The notes: a model not told the origin generated them from the sequence alone. A stretch of DNA of 64,000 nucleotides from Strongylocentrotus droebachiensis (GCA_035222895.1 JAVYIG010000592.1:248001-312000); one strand, 5' to 3'; counted from the first letter of the stretch, positions 1 to 10,580 are shown. Translations and numbers: made by a program.

Positions 1-755
1 GTAGATAAAGGAAAAGGTTGTAAGTTACTAAAGATATTGTCAATTAGAGTAGCAGAGGATTCAGTTACTCTTGTTGGTTTTGTTATCAAGGGCAACAAAG
101 AAAACGACAACAACAAATTCAGGAAATCATCAACATGAGCATCAACATTGTGCTGTAAAAGGTTTATATTATAATCTCCAACCAAAAATAAGGATTTACT
201 ATTAAGTGACTGGCTTTCCAAAGCTCTCTGCATTTCGTCCAAAAAAATGTTCAAAATACCATTGGGAGGTCTGTACACGACTCCAATCACGATATTTTTT
301 TTACCAGAAATAAACACTTCAACAAATAAAGCTTCTAGATTTTCAGTCATGACATTAAGTTCGTGACATACTCGATAATCGAGCCCAGACGGAACATAAA
401 GAGCAACACCACCACGCCTACCTACTCTACTATTGCTTAACAAGTTATAACCTGGAATAACAAACAAATTTGCATCATTTTCATTGGTGAACCAAGTTTC
501 AGTGACACCAATGGCAGTTAAGCCTGAGCTGATTTTGTTCACAAATGATGTCACATGTTCAAAATTTTTACTCATGCTGCGGATATTGAAATGGAGAAGG
601 GAAAGCTCTTTATCTGTGGCATTTTTAACTGACTCGAAGAACTGTTGTTCTGTAGAATAATTACATCTTAAAGAAATATTTTCAATGCTGTCACTGATAT
701 CACTCAAGATAGCTTCAAGAAAACTGCAAATATTTTGTTCATCTATTTGAGCCAT
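1..755 (-). CDS. LINE ORF2, N-terminal endonuclease part, cut by window edge
   Basis: An open frame runs on the minus strand from the ATG at 753-755 to the window start without a stop, about 250 codons. It is the apurinic-type endonuclease (EEP) of a CR1-group non-LTR retrotransposon, which nicks target DNA to prime reverse transcription. Visible family motifs in order are LLHFNIRSMS near residue 55, VTETWF, a GG-ALYVPSG stretch, GVVYRPPN and GDYNIN, where the D and N are expected catalytic or metal-binding residues. The reverse transcriptase would lie to the left of the window. ORF1 of the same element begins upstream at 1893. No stop or frameshift is seen in this part, so the element may be young. 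Assignment to CR1 rather than a neighbouring LINE clade is inference. Confidence 0.85.
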   Translation of the reverse strand, partial: MAQIDEQNICSFLEAILSDISDSIENISLRCNYSTEQQFFESVKNATDKELSLLHFNIRSMSKNFEHVTSFVNKISSGLTAIGVTETWFTNENDANLFVIPGYNLLSNSRVGRRGGVALYVPSGLDYRVCHELNVMTENLEALFVEVFISGKKNIVIGVVYRPPNGILNIFLDEMQRALESQSLNSKSLFLVGDYNINLLQHNVDAHVDDFLNLLLSFSLLPLITKPTRVTESSATLIDNIFSNLQPFPLS

Positions 756-1089
756 GATCGGTCAAGATAGGTGACAAGATAAACATGAGTACTGATAACA
801 TAGACATAAGGAAACGGCCAGCTAACTTAAATACAACTAGAAAGATAAACACTTGAGACATATAGAATATGAGACAGCAAATTGGAGAGGAAAAAGGAAG
901 GTATAAATAGGGATAGGAAGACAAAAAAGAATAGAATGGAAAACATATATATAATTGCGCACAGGATACATTGCGCAGATAAGTTAAAAGACAATTCATA
1001 TGAAAAAGTACCAATAGTTTAGTAAATAAAAAGAGATGTTTAAAGTATCATGTGGCAAGAGCTATCAAGTTATAAGACAAAGGTTGAAT

Positions 1090-1893
1090 TTAGAGCCTGG
1101 CCAAGTCCGCTTCAGAAAAGATGGTTTTCTTAATTTCTTTGCCATCGGTTGCTGGCAACAAAGCGATGACTCGACCATCCCGTGTCCAAGCAGTTTTCAC
1201 CCGTTGATGGTCACGGGTCATCTTGAGGAGCTTGGCATTATCGCGGGTGAGGTCCTCCTGGATGGATTTTCTCGTACCCGCGAGCTTGCGTCGACTTCCA
1301 AGGACCTCGTTCCTCTTCCTGAACGACAGGAACTTGACGATAATTGTGCTCGGACTCTTTGGAGCATTTGGCTTAACAGCGGAATTCACCCGTTGGATGT
1401 GGTCTATGTCCCCCTTCTGAAGGTGAACGCCGAGGGAGGTGTTGACAAGATCAACTATAACTTCATCTGAGGGCACCCCTTCAACCTCGGGGATACCAAA
1501 AAATCTGAGAAAGTTTCTCCTACTGTACTGCTCTTGGGAGTTTACATCCCTTCTCAGCATACTAATTTGTTGACCTGTGCCATCATGGCTTTCCTTCAAC
1601 AGCTTGATTTCCTTTTTATTTCTCTCTTCAGAAATCTCAAGGTCAATGATCCTTGCCTCCTGCCTTCCTATTGACTCCTCGAGCTTTCTCTCCCTCTCGG
1701 TGGAAGCATCCTGAATATGAAGAATCATGGCTGCTTGCTCATCAATCTGTTTTTGAAATTTAGCTAGACTTGAGTCAACATGTGCTGAGACTAGCTGCAT
1801 AAATTTCTCATCATGAAGTATATCAGTCATGACTGCCTGAATGAGAGAGGCAGTTTCCTTCTTCTCCCTAGCCGATCTTGTTTTGTCAGCCAT
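1090..1893 (-). CDS. LINE ORF1 protein (coiled coil plus RRM-like nucleic-acid-binding protein)
   Basis: A 267-residue open frame upstream of the endonuclease ORF on the same strand. Residues about 35-115 are rich in E, K, Q and heptad-spaced hydrophobics, predicting a coiled coil for trimerisation. Residues about 120-140 read EQYSRRNFLRFFGIPE, the hallmark RNP-type strand of LINE ORF1 RRM domains. The C-terminal half is basic. Such proteins coat the element RNA and act as nucleic-acid chaperones. The start at 1893 is the first ATG of the frame. A 335-bp gap separates its stop from the ORF2 start at 755. The other open frames across 1036-1470 are antisense shadows. Confidence 0.85.
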   Translation of the reverse strand: MADKTRSAREKKETASLIQAVMTDILHDEKFMQLVSAHVDSSLAKFQKQIDEQAAMILHIQDASTERERKLEESIGRQEARIIDLEISEERNKKEIKLLKESHDGTGQQISMLRRDVNSQEQYSRRNFLRFFGIPEVEGVPSDEVIVDLVNTSLGVHLQKGDIDHIQRVNSAVKPNAPKSPSTIIVKFLSFRKRNEVLGSRRKLAGTRKSIQEDLTRDNAKLLKMTRDHQRVKTAWTRDGRVIALLPATDGKEIKKTIFSEADLARL

Positions 1894-2265
1894 AGTTGCA
1901 ACAGGTCGATAGTAGAAGTAGAAGTAGAGGTGAAGTAGAGATTGTATAGTATAAATACAATAGCTGTATACACAAAGCCCAGAGTAGAGTCACAGATCCA
2001 CTACTTTGCACACATTACACACGAGTTACAACAAAATATTGAGTTAGTGGGGCTGAAGATAAGAATCTTACCACATGGCTCAATACAAAAGTTGAAACGG
2101 TCCGTTGATTCCTCAGTTTCCTCGTTATTAACACATTCCTCTCATGGTACTACTATTAACTTGTTGCAAATTACATATTGCTTTGTTTTATTAAAGCTAA
2201 AATGATGAATAACAGGCCAAAATGTCCCCAACAAAACCAAGATACACGTGCTAAGAGACCATCAC
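1894..2265 (-). mobile_element. 5' untranslated region of the left-edge LINE
   Basis: Sequence upstream of ORF1 that is absent from the paralogous spacers at about 46430 and 55870. The array sequence resumes at about 2265 with the stretch AATATTAAGATGTAATGG, which is found at all three loci. The exact 5' end of the LINE is uncertain by some tens of bases. No coding content is seen. Confidence 0.55.
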
Positions 2266-2935
2266 GGCTTAAAATATTAAGATGTAATGGATGGATGATT
2301 ATAGCGTGACAACCTAAGTTAAATAAATGAACATTCAAACGTATAACCATAATAGATGGCGGTTCGCTATATTTAACATCGTCTCTAAGCATAAACGATA
2401 GACGTGGCTCAATAAAGGTGTTTCTCCAGCCATCTTAATGATATACTACATTTTAATTCGATTCTGCTAGTTTGACACTAATCTTGCCGCGTCTTAAATG
2501 GATAGTTAAGTTCTGTTTACAGATCGCAAATGCCTTCAAAGTGCATGGTTATTGCTCTTACTCTTATCTATGACATTTCTAGTGCCCTTTTAGGACCTAA
2601 AATAATTGCTATTAAGGTAATTTTAGACCCCAAAATGTGTGAAATTAGTATCCAATACGATCATTCCTATTCAGCTCCACTTTCAAAATATACGGCGACC
2701 GTTAATTAATAAATTAATTAATAACAACAATACATGGGCCGGTTGATTGTGTGTGATAGAACCAACACGAAAAAGCCAACAAAAAAGCCAACATCGGCAT
2801 TGGCTGAAATACAACGTTAAAGGCGCTATTTTGTTTTTTCAACGGCTTTCAACGGCTGGTTCAAATTATCTAATATTTGTGGTGGTACACAAGTATTAGA
2901 AATTCAATTCAATTCAATTCAATTCGTTTTATTAA
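2266..2935 (+). repeat. Array spacer block, copy 1 (paralogous to 46430-47046 and 55870-56550)
   Basis: Non-coding sequence that aligns by eye with 46430-47046 and 55870-56550. Shared landmarks are the GGATTGATGATTATAG stretch, a GGCGGTTCGCTATAT motif, the CTCAATAAAGGTGTTTCT motif, a run reading GACCCCAAAATGTGTGAAAT, and GGTGGTACACAAGTATTAGAA. It is the distal upstream spacer of the first receptor gene, now separated from that gene by about 20 kb of insertions. The last ~35 bases are the pentameric GAATT-type 3' tail of a CR1 fragment read on the minus strand. Confidence 0.7.
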
Positions 2936-3487
2936 AGTGACTTGGTAACATTGTTGAAGGTTGATGAAAAAAAATTGCTTAATTTTTGTATAAAATGTTA
3001 CTTACTATATTCCTTCTACTGTACTAACCCTCTGACAGGCAAAAAATCCTGAACAAATTCTTAAACCACGAAGATATCTATGGTTTTCTTTGAAGGCGTC
3101 GATGTGAGGCACCCTCTAACAGTGATTAACAGTAAATTCTCCCAACCATTTTTGAATTTTCCCAACCGTTTTACCATGAAAAAAAGACATAAAACAGGCT
3201 ATAAAAAAATCTGTGAACACTTAAATGTCTGGAATGGAATGTAGAGCCATTTTATTGCTATGTGAGATTTCCATTCACCTAAAATGTAACTAAATTGTTC
3301 TATAGATCTAGATCTAGACCTAGTTGGGAGAATTAAGGTATCGATCAGATCAGTTTTTCCCAATTTGTACCATGAATAATGGTCCGTTTTCACTCAAATT
3401 TTCAGATTATCTTTAATTGTACATCTAGCATTGAAGTCACTACCTTAGAACCACTATCTCTCATCTGAACAATGTTACCAAGTCCCT
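2936..3487 (-). mobile_element. MITE family A, copy 1 (TTAA target duplication)
   Basis: A 552-bp element with ends AGTGACTTGGTAACATTGTT and, inverted, AGGGACTTGGTAACATTGTT (19 of 20 match), flanked by TTAA at 2932-2935 and 3488-3491. The paralogous locus at about 56548 lacks it and reads ATTAAACCATT straight through, giving an empty site. It has no coding capacity. TTAA duplications are typical of the piggyBac superfamily, so it is probably mobilised by a piggyBac-like transposase. It is in reverse orientation relative to the copies at 42694 and 54037. Confidence 0.85.
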
Positions 3488-3814
3488 TTAAACCATTTAA
3501 AATAAAAAAATCAATATACAAATCATGCATGTATGAAAATTATTAATACAGTATATATGGTCAGGGTGCCCCTAAAAGCCAAGGCTTGATTAATGGGGTG
3601 CCCAATACATAAAGAAATATACATACAATAAACATGAGATACAAAACAAACTTAATTAAAAAAAATAAAAAAAAAACACATTAAACACTAAACATACAGG
3701 CAAAGTGAAATACCTGGTTACCTGGTTACCTGGTTGCCGCCGTCAGTTGCTGGCGATTGGCGACCACATCTGCACATCTTCTTGTTGTCTTTCTCCATTT
3801 GTTTCTATCTTGTG

Positions 3815-5712
3815 CTAATCTATAACTTCTGAGTATGTGAGACCTGTCCATTCTTTGATGTTATCATACCACTGCTTTCTCTGTCTGCCTCTCTTTCTTT
3901 TTCCTTCTACTTGGCTTTCTATTATTTGTGCTGCTAAGGGGCTCCCACTGCCACGCAGAATGTGTCCGAAGTACCCCATCTTGAGGCGGGCCACTTTTCC
4001 AAGGAGATCTCTTTCTGTGTTTAGTTCTTGTAGGACACTGAGATTGGTTCTTTTGTCCTTCCAGCTGATCTTGAGCATTCTCCTCCAGAACCACATTTCT
4101 GCTGCCATGATGCGATTTTCATCGGCTTTGAGCAGTGTCCAGCTTTCAGCACCATAAAGTAAAGCACTCCAAACCAGGGTTTTGACCAGTTTTATTTTCA
4201 GGCCGGTTGAGATGTTCCTGTCATTCCAAAGTACATGCAGGTCAACCATTTTCTTCTTCGCTATAGCTATTCTGATCTTTATATCAGTGGTACAGCTGGC
4301 ATCGCTGTTCTTTGTAGATCCAAGATATTTGAAGCTTTCCACTTCTTTGACTGTTTCCCCGTCGATCTGTATGCTGCGATCGGTATCTGAGGTTTTACCA
4401 GCAACTAGGAGTTTGGTCTTTTTAACATTTAGATGTAAGTTGAGTTTCTTGCCGGCTTTGTTTACTGCATGTGTGAGACTTTCAATTCCATCTTTGGAAG
4501 ATTCAATAAATGCTGTGTCGTCAGCATATCTCAGATTTGAGATGTTTTTGCCACCAAATTTAATGCCATAGTGCGCAACATCTGCTTCCCTCATCCCACT
4601 TTCTGTGTATGTGACGAAGAGGTATGGTGATAAGATGCAGCCCTGTCTTGCACCTTTTCCTACCTCAAACTCTTCAGTGTGTTCACCATCCCAACGGATT
4701 TTAGCTCTTTGGTTTACATAGAGAGATTGGATTAAAGTGACGAGGTGTTCAGGGAAGCCCATATCTAAGAAGATGGAGAAAAGTTTGTTGTGGCTTACAG
4801 AATCAAACGCCTTTGAATAGTCTATGAACATAATAAAAGCTTGTTGATCCATGGCAATCACCTTCTCAAGTAAAACTTGCAAACATACAAGCATGTCCCT
4901 GGTCCCTCTGCCTTTTCGGTAGGCAGCCTGGTCTTCTGGTTGCTCTTGTTCTAGCTTTTGTTTCATTCTGTTAACAATTATCACGAGTAAGATGTTGCTG
5001 GTGTGACTGATAAGGGCAATAGTCCTGTAGTTTGAGCACAGTTTTTGATCTCCAGTTTTAAACAGAACAACAAATTCCTGTATCTTCCATTCATCTGGCC
5101 AATGGCAAGAAGTCCAAATGCTCGCACACAATTTGTGGAGAAATTTGATACCATATGGTCCTGTAGCTTTCACCAGTTCGGCTGGTATTCCGTCAATTCC
5201 TGGTGCCTTCCCTGCTCTGAGCTTCTTCACCGCATGTTCAACTTCTGAAAGAAGTGGCACTGGTTCTTGTTCCATTGTAGGGACCTTCTCTTCTTTTTGT
5301 GGACTCTCATCAATTGGTCTTTTGAAAAGCTCAGTTCCATATTCTTTCCAGCGGTCCATTATGTTTTTCCTCTGATCTAAAATGATGCCGTTCTTGTCTT
5401 TTATGCATGATTGTTGTGCTTCTCTGGGGTTGGTCTTGACCGATTTGATAGCTGAGTACATTTCTTTGGCTTTACCAGCTATGTTGAAATCGTTCACTTC
5501 CCTGCATCTTTCTTCCAACCAGTATGCTTTATCCTTCCTTATTTTTCTTTGGATTTCTGATCTTAGATTCTTGTACCTTTCTTCCTTGGCTTTTGTACCT
5601 TTATCCCGTCTTAATCTGCTCTTCTCTTCAGCTAGTAAGAGGACTTCATTACTGATCCAGGGCTTCTTAGCACGTCTTGTTGCTTTACCAAGGGTTGTTT
5701 CAGCAGATTTTT
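3815..5712 (-). CDS. RTE LINE reverse transcriptase domain (C-terminal half), frameshifted from the endonuclease
   Basis: Reverse transcriptase of the same RTE element, copying its own RNA at nicked target DNA. From the first start-like codon (a TTG at 5518) it reads 567 residues. Homology continues upstream in frame to about 5712, where there is no start codon. Catalytic residues are D233 in FIDYSKAFD and YADD at 331-334, with GARQGCILSP between. The C-terminal region shows RTE-type EMWFWRRMLKISW and a basic KRKRGRQRKQW tail. The break maps to a run of five T (plus strand, 5708-5712), consistent with loss of one base. Otherwise there are no stops, so insertion looks recent or the break may be a sequencing error. 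Confidence 0.88.
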
Positions 5713-6906
5713 AAGTACTGTTTTGTAGACTGTCCATAAAGTTTCTGATGAAGCTTCTGTGTTAGCTTCTACTTCCGATAGCTTCTTCTTGAATTTGGCT
5801 TCTGATGAGTTCAAAAAAGACTGTAGAGTTTTGGGGTCTTCAAGTGATTTGACATTCAGTCTTCTTGATTTTGGTATCTTGCTGATTTCAGACAGTTTGA
5901 TTTGCATCTTTGCGACTAACAGTATGTGGTCCGTATCACAGTCTGCTCCTGGGAAAGTTTTGGCGTCTTTGATGCTTGACTTCCACCTGCGCCTGATCAA
6001 GATGTAGTCGATTTGGTTCCTATACCTATCCCCAGGAGATTTCCAAGTGTATAGATTCCTCTTGTGGTGGTCAAACGTTGTGTTTGTTATAATAAGGTTA
6101 TTGACATGACAGAATTCTGCTAATTTATCTCCACTCTCGTTTCTACTGCCAAGGCCAAAATTGCCTACTCCACACCTGATGTCTTCACCTTTTCCAATCT
6201 TAGCATTGAAGTCTCCCATGATTACTAGTGTGTCACCACTGTTTACTTTATCCACAGTTGTTTGTAGTAGGCCATAAAACTGTTCTATAGTGTTCATGTC
6301 ATGTGTTGATGTGGGAGCATAGACCTGGATGATGGTGAGGTGTTTTGGTTTTGCTGTCAGTCTTACCATCACAATTCTCTCTGATACTGGAGTGTATGCA
6401 TCCAGTGCATTTCTGGCTTCGTTTGTGAGTAAGATGGCTACGCCACTTTCACTTTTGCCGCTGTCCTTTCCTGAGAAGACAATAGTGGTGTCTCTGTCTG
6501 GTTTGAGTACTCCTTCTCCTTTCCATCTGGTTTCGCTTAGTCCAACTATGTTTAGTTTCATACTCTGTAGTTCCTTTATCAGGGGTTCCAGTTTTCCTAA
6601 CTGGTTCATTGTTCTCACATTCCAGGTGCCTAAACGTAGCACTTGCTTCTTCTTGCATAGGTTAACAACAGACGGGATTGATGTCCTGCCATCAGATGAT
6701 ATCCTTTCCGAGGCGGAGTTTGGGGTACCACCGTCATGGGCATATCTTGCCGCTGTCGCCTCCTCTTCCCCAGTAGCATTACGGGTGGGCACCCTGGGGG
6801 TCTCAACTTCCACCTGAAAAGGCTTGTTTCTCTTGTTCAGTCTGTGCATCATGTGGTATTCTCGGGAAAATTTACGACAGTGGGTTCCCGTTACCTTCTG
6901 CCTCAC
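5632..6906 (-). CDS. RTE LINE endonuclease domain (N-terminal half of the polyprotein)
   Basis: A 424-residue frame carrying an apurinic-type endonuclease. The expected catalytic series is visible: N96 in GTWNVRTMN, E125 in LSETRW, Y196 in QVYAPT, D232 and N234 in MGDFNAK, D300 in NQIDYIL, and D326-H327 in TDHILL. It nicks the target strand for target-primed reverse transcription. The ~85 residues before the domain are low-conservation leader. The natural frame continues into the reverse transcriptase at 3815-5712, but the two are now out of register. The true end of this frame's homology is near 5712; the residues read after that are out of frame. Confidence 0.88.
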   Translation of the reverse strand: MRQKVTGTHCRKFSREYHMMHRLNKRNKPFQVEVETPRVPTRNATGEEEATAARYAHDGGTPNSASERISSDGRTSIPSVVNLCKKKQVLRLGTWNVRTMNQLGKLEPLIKELQSMKLNIVGLSETRWKGEGVLKPDRDTTIVFSGKDSGKSESGVAILLTNEARNALDAYTPVSERIVMVRLTAKPKHLTIIQVYAPTSTHDMNTIEQFYGLLQTTVDKVNSGDTLVIMGDFNAKIGKGEDIRCGVGNFGLGSRNESGDKLAEFCHVNNLIITNTTFDHHKRNLYTWKSPGDRYRNQIDYILIRRRWKSSIKDAKTFPGADCDTDHILLVAKMQIKLSEISKIPKSRRLNVKSLEDPKTLQSFLNSSEAKFKKKLSEVEANTEASSETLWTVYKTVLKNLLKQPLVKQQDVLRSPGSVMKSSY

Positions 6907-7509
6907 CCTGGTCTGTTCGTCCCCATTGAAATCAATGGGTTAACAACCCCCACCACGAGAAGGTGGACCAGGACGCTTGCCTGTATCTCACAAGTCGGTT
7001 GACCCCTCACTTAGCATGCTATTTCTGCATGCATAAAGCTACCAGGGAGTCAGGGACAGTCTCCTTCTTGTATGGTCCATCACCAACAACAGTGATAAGA
7101 GACACAGGTTTATAGGGGCCAATAAAAGTGAAAATAGGAAAAGGTGAAATAAAAAAACGTAGGGAGGAGAGATGAAATAACATGTTTATTTGACATAGGT
7201 AATTACTATTGAACGTTTGAGTTTGGTTTTAAAGGAAGTAACGATTACTGCTGGAAGTTACATCAGAAGAGAGGGAATTCCATATTCGAGGACCAACAGA
7301 TTTAAATGCATTAAGAGTTGACTGATTGAGTGCTAATGGATAATGGAATTTAGAGTGGCAGCGGGTATTATACTGATGGTAATCTTTATTATACTGAAAT
7401 AAATTCATTATATTAAGAGGTGCTAAGTTATGTTTCACGTAATACATCAGGATCGCAATTTGGATTTTATGAAAATAAAAAATTGTCAATGTGTTTAACT
7501 TTGCAAATA

Positions 7510-8549
7510 GGGGTATTTCGCAAGCTCATTGCGGACAGAGAATCTGCGGTTCGTGTGCAAAATCGAGAAGCTACTATAGTAACAGCAGGGTGATCGCTGA
7601 GGCCCTGAAATCTAGTACGGGTTTTGGCCAAATCTACGGGCGTTTTCAATGACGCCCCAAGTGAATCAAGTGCCTCTATACAAACTATTTCATTCGCCTG
7701 ATAATAATAATAGTATTTAAATAGACAGAATCCAATCTACATACATTAGTTGTTGCCACACTTAATACATGCAGTTTGCATTCTGACTATTGCGAATCCT
7801 AGACAGGTGAATGAAATAATTTGTATTGAGGAACATCACAAAGACGTATTTATTAAATTTGATTAATTACGAAAATGGCCTATTCCCTTCCACGCAATAC
7901 AGTACAGACGGGACTACACGACTAGCACAACTTGTCTCGACCAAGTCACAAAACGGTTTTTTATCAAATTTCAACAATAATTTATCATCAAGTTTTAAAA
8001 CAATTCATGTTATATCCATATTCATGTTGTTATTGTTCAGACACAATAATCGGAAGAAACAAAACTCACCGAAGAGTCATTCGTGTCAGGGGCGGATCTA
8101 GGGGGGTTAGGAGGTTTAAATCCCCCCTTGGGCTGGCCAATGTGCTTTCTAGCCCCCCCCCCCCCGAAATATTGGTTGGCACTTTTTCAAATTGAAAACA
8201 AATTTTAGCGCTCCCTACCACCCACTAAGCGAAATATTGGTCGGCGCGATTTTTCAAATGTCAACCCCCCCCCCCCCCCGCCCACGCCATAGAAAAGAAG
8301 CTAGATCCGCCCGTTAAAATTCGTCATCCTTCGTAATTAGACGATGAAATTCTCATAACCATCTTTGGTACAAGCTCGCTGGTTGGCTGTTTATTCACTC
8401 GGGGCGTCATTGAGAACGCCCGTAGATTTGGCCAAAACCCGTTCTGGATTTCAGTACCTCAGCGATCACCCTGCTGTTTCTATAGTAGCTTCTCGATTTT
8501 GCACACGAACCGCAGATTCTCTGTCCGCAATGAGCTTGCGAAATACCCC
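7510..8549. mobile_element. Long-TIR DNA element with TA target duplication
   Basis: A 1,040-bp element bounded by TA at 7508-7509 and 8550-8551. Its inverted repeats are about 150 bp long (7510-7660 and 8400-8549) and differ at only a handful of positions. Both begin GGGGTATTTCGCAAGCTCAT. The interior is non-coding and holds a second small element (8087-8315). TA duplications fit a Tc1/mariner-type or similar non-autonomous element. Its interior at 7745-7870 resembles the flank at 21868-22000, suggesting insertion into a relative. Confidence 0.8.
8087..8315. mobile_element. Small MITE nested in the TA element
   Basis: Inverted ends GGGCGGATCTAG (from 8089) and CTAGATCCGCCC (to 8312) enclose G/C runs and two ATATTGGT-C-GGC repeats. 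Ends starting CAGGGGCGGATC resemble hAT-type non-autonomous elements. I could not find a convincing target duplication. It is non-coding. Confidence 0.5.
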
Positions 8550-8638
8550 TAATCAGGGGCGTCGCCAAAGGGGGGTGTGGGGGGTGCGACACCCCCCCCC
8601 CCACCTGTCAGGATATTGTCGGTAAAATTGCGCTGCCG

Positions 8639-8990
8639 TCGGGAAAAAGAGAAAAAGGGGAGCGAAAAAAAGAGAGGGAAAAAAGAGAGGGAAAGGGAAA
8701 GAAAAGAAAAAAAGAAAAGGAAAAGAAAAAAAAGAACGGAAAAGAAAGGAAAAAGAGGAAAAGAAAGGAAAGAAAAGAGAAGAAAGAAAGAGAAAAAATA
8801 AAAAGAGGGAAGAGAGGAAAGAAGGGAAAAGAAAGAAAAGAAAGAAAAGAAAAAAAGAAGAAAAAAGATTGAAAGGGAAACAATAGAAACGGGGGATGAA
8901 AGAGAGGAGAGAGAGGGAAGGTAAGAGTCTGAGAGAGGAGGAGTGGTAGTAAAAGAGAGTAGGGGGTTGTTGGGTGGAGTCGTCTCGTCG
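8639..8990 (+). repeat. Polypurine (GA-rich) tract
   Basis: About 350 bases made almost only of G and A on the plus strand, with irregular GAAAAG and GAGAGG words. It lies inside the hAT-like element. Open frames across it encode only K/E/R or F/L/S strings and are not genes. Confidence 0.9.
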
Positions 8991-9239
8991 AGGGAGCAAG
9001 AAAGACACGGGTAAATATGTTGCGGGTCAGCTTTGTCGGTATTCTTGCTCGATCCTCATGTACTATATCAATGCAGAAGTATGAAGTCGGTGAGATGTAT
9101 ATTTTCGGTCGACCGACAATATACATCTCTCCCTACGAACTGTGACTTCTTATCCGCTGTGACGACTTCGAGAGTGACTAAAACTACAATACTTGTATTT
9201 TCTCGAAGTTTCACTTTCCTAGAATATCAGCTAAAGAAA

Positions 9240-10580
9240 TCAGAGGTTTAACATTTTCGGGGAAACTAAATTCAAACAAGGTTTAAGAGTCAACAACGGT
9301 ACGACGAATCGTCTTCCTTTCTTTATATTGTGATGAAACGCCAAAAATTCCGCGCTTCGCGCGGAAGGGGAAACTTCATTTAAACGAGTTGAGAACGGTA
9401 CAACGAATCGTCTTCCTTCTCTAATAATTAAAGGAAACGTCAAAGCTTCCGCGCTTCGCGCGAGAGGGGGAAACTGAATTCAGATAATATTAATAGGACT
9501 TATTTAGAGTCGAAAACGGTACAACGAATCGTGTTCTTTCTCTAATAATTTGAAGAAACGTCAAAGCGCGAGAGGGGGGAACTGAATTCAGATGAATAGG
9601 GCTTAATAAGAGTCGAAAAAGGTACGATGAATCGTCTTCCTTTCTCTTTATTGTGATGAAATGCCAAAAATTCCGCGCTTTGCGCGGAAGGGGAAAACTT
9701 CATTTTGACGAGTCGAGAACGGTACAACGAATCGTCTTCTTTCTCTAATAATTTAAGGAAACGTCAAAGCTTCCGCGCTTCGCGCGAGAGGGGAAAACTG
9801 AATTCAGAAAAAATTAATAGGACTTATTTAGAGTCGAAAACAGTACAACGAATCGTGTTCTTTCTCTAATACTTTGAGGAAACGTCAAAGCTTTCGCGCT
9901 TCGCGCGAGAAGGGGAAACTGAATTCAGATGAATAGGGCTTAATAAGAGTCGAAAACGGTACGATGAATCGTCTTCCTTTCTCTTTATTGTGATGAAACG
10001 CCAAAAATTCCGCGCTTCGCGCGGAAGGGGATAACTTCATTTAGACGAGACGAGAATGGTACAACGAATCGTGTTCTTTCTCTAATAATTCAAGAAAACG
10101 TCAAAGCTTTCGCGCTTCGCGCGAGAGGGGGAAACTTAATTCAGATGACTAGGGCTCATTAAAGTCGGAAACGATACGACGAGTCGTCTTCTTTCTCTAA
10201 TAATTTAATGAAACGTCAAAACTTCCGCGCTTCGCGCGGGAGGGGGAAGCTTCATTCAGATAAGGATTAAGAGTCGAGAACAGTACACCGAATCGTCTGC
10301 TTTTTCTCATAATTTATTGAAACGTCAAAGCTTCCGCGCTTCGCGCGGGAGGGGGAGAAACTGAATTTAGACAGGGATTAAGAGTCGAGAGCGGTACAGC
10401 AAATCGTCTTTTTTTAATAATAATTTAATCAAACGTCATAGATTTTGCGTTTCGCGCGGGAGGGGGGGGGGGCTTCATTCAGCCAAGGATTACCGTCGAA
10501 AACGGTACAATTAATCCTCTTCTTTTCCTAATAATTTAAGGATACGTCTTAGCTTCCGCGCTTCGCGCGGAAGGCCCATC
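9240..10580 (+). repeat. Minisatellite of ~12 units with palindromic GC core
   Basis: About twelve tandem units of roughly 100-115 bp. Each contains ACGGTACAACGAATCGTCTT, CTTTCTCTAATAATTT, GAAACGTCAAAGCTTCC and the self-complementary core CGCGCTTCGCGCG. Cores lie near 9350, 9450, 9673, 9774, 9895, 10010, 10113, 10227, 10336, 10448 and 10556; the unit near 9566 has lost it. It belongs to the hAT-like element interior. Apparent frames are repeats, not genes. Confidence 0.9.

Larger units (their letters stand above)
3711..7124 (-). mobile_element. RTE-clade LINE, near full length
   Basis: A 3.4-kb insertion with target duplication AAAGTGAAA at 3702-3710 and 7125-7133. The empty site is visible at about 56769-56780, where the CR1 3' UTR reads through. 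On the minus strand it has a ~220-bp 5' leader, one long endonuclease-reverse transcriptase frame split by a single frameshift, and a 3' end of tandem AACCAGGT-type octamers (3711-3737). Short-repeat 3' tails and a single ORF are typical of RTE elements. Confidence 0.9.
3488..7497 (-). mobile_element. 5'-truncated CR1-type LINE fragment, interrupted by an RTE element
   Basis: A minus-strand LINE remnant in pieces: 7125-7497 holds the last ~80 codons of a reverse transcriptase ORF, and 3488-3710 holds the 3' UTR. The GAATT pentamer tail lies at about 2902-2931, beyond MITE A. The ORF remnant (7229-7489) contains IQIAILMYYVKHNLAP and the C-terminal LINE signature PRIWNSL. An uninterrupted paralogue lies at 56521-57150. 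It is too short to be functional. Confidence 0.8.

Noticed and set aside
3837-4571. Plus-strand open frames opposite the RTE reverse transcriptase
   Set aside because: Antisense shadows of a clear coding frame with catalytic motifs on the minus strand.
8553-9126. Two long minus-strand open frames rich in F, L, S and P
   Set aside because: They are translations of the purine tract and have no non-repetitive content.
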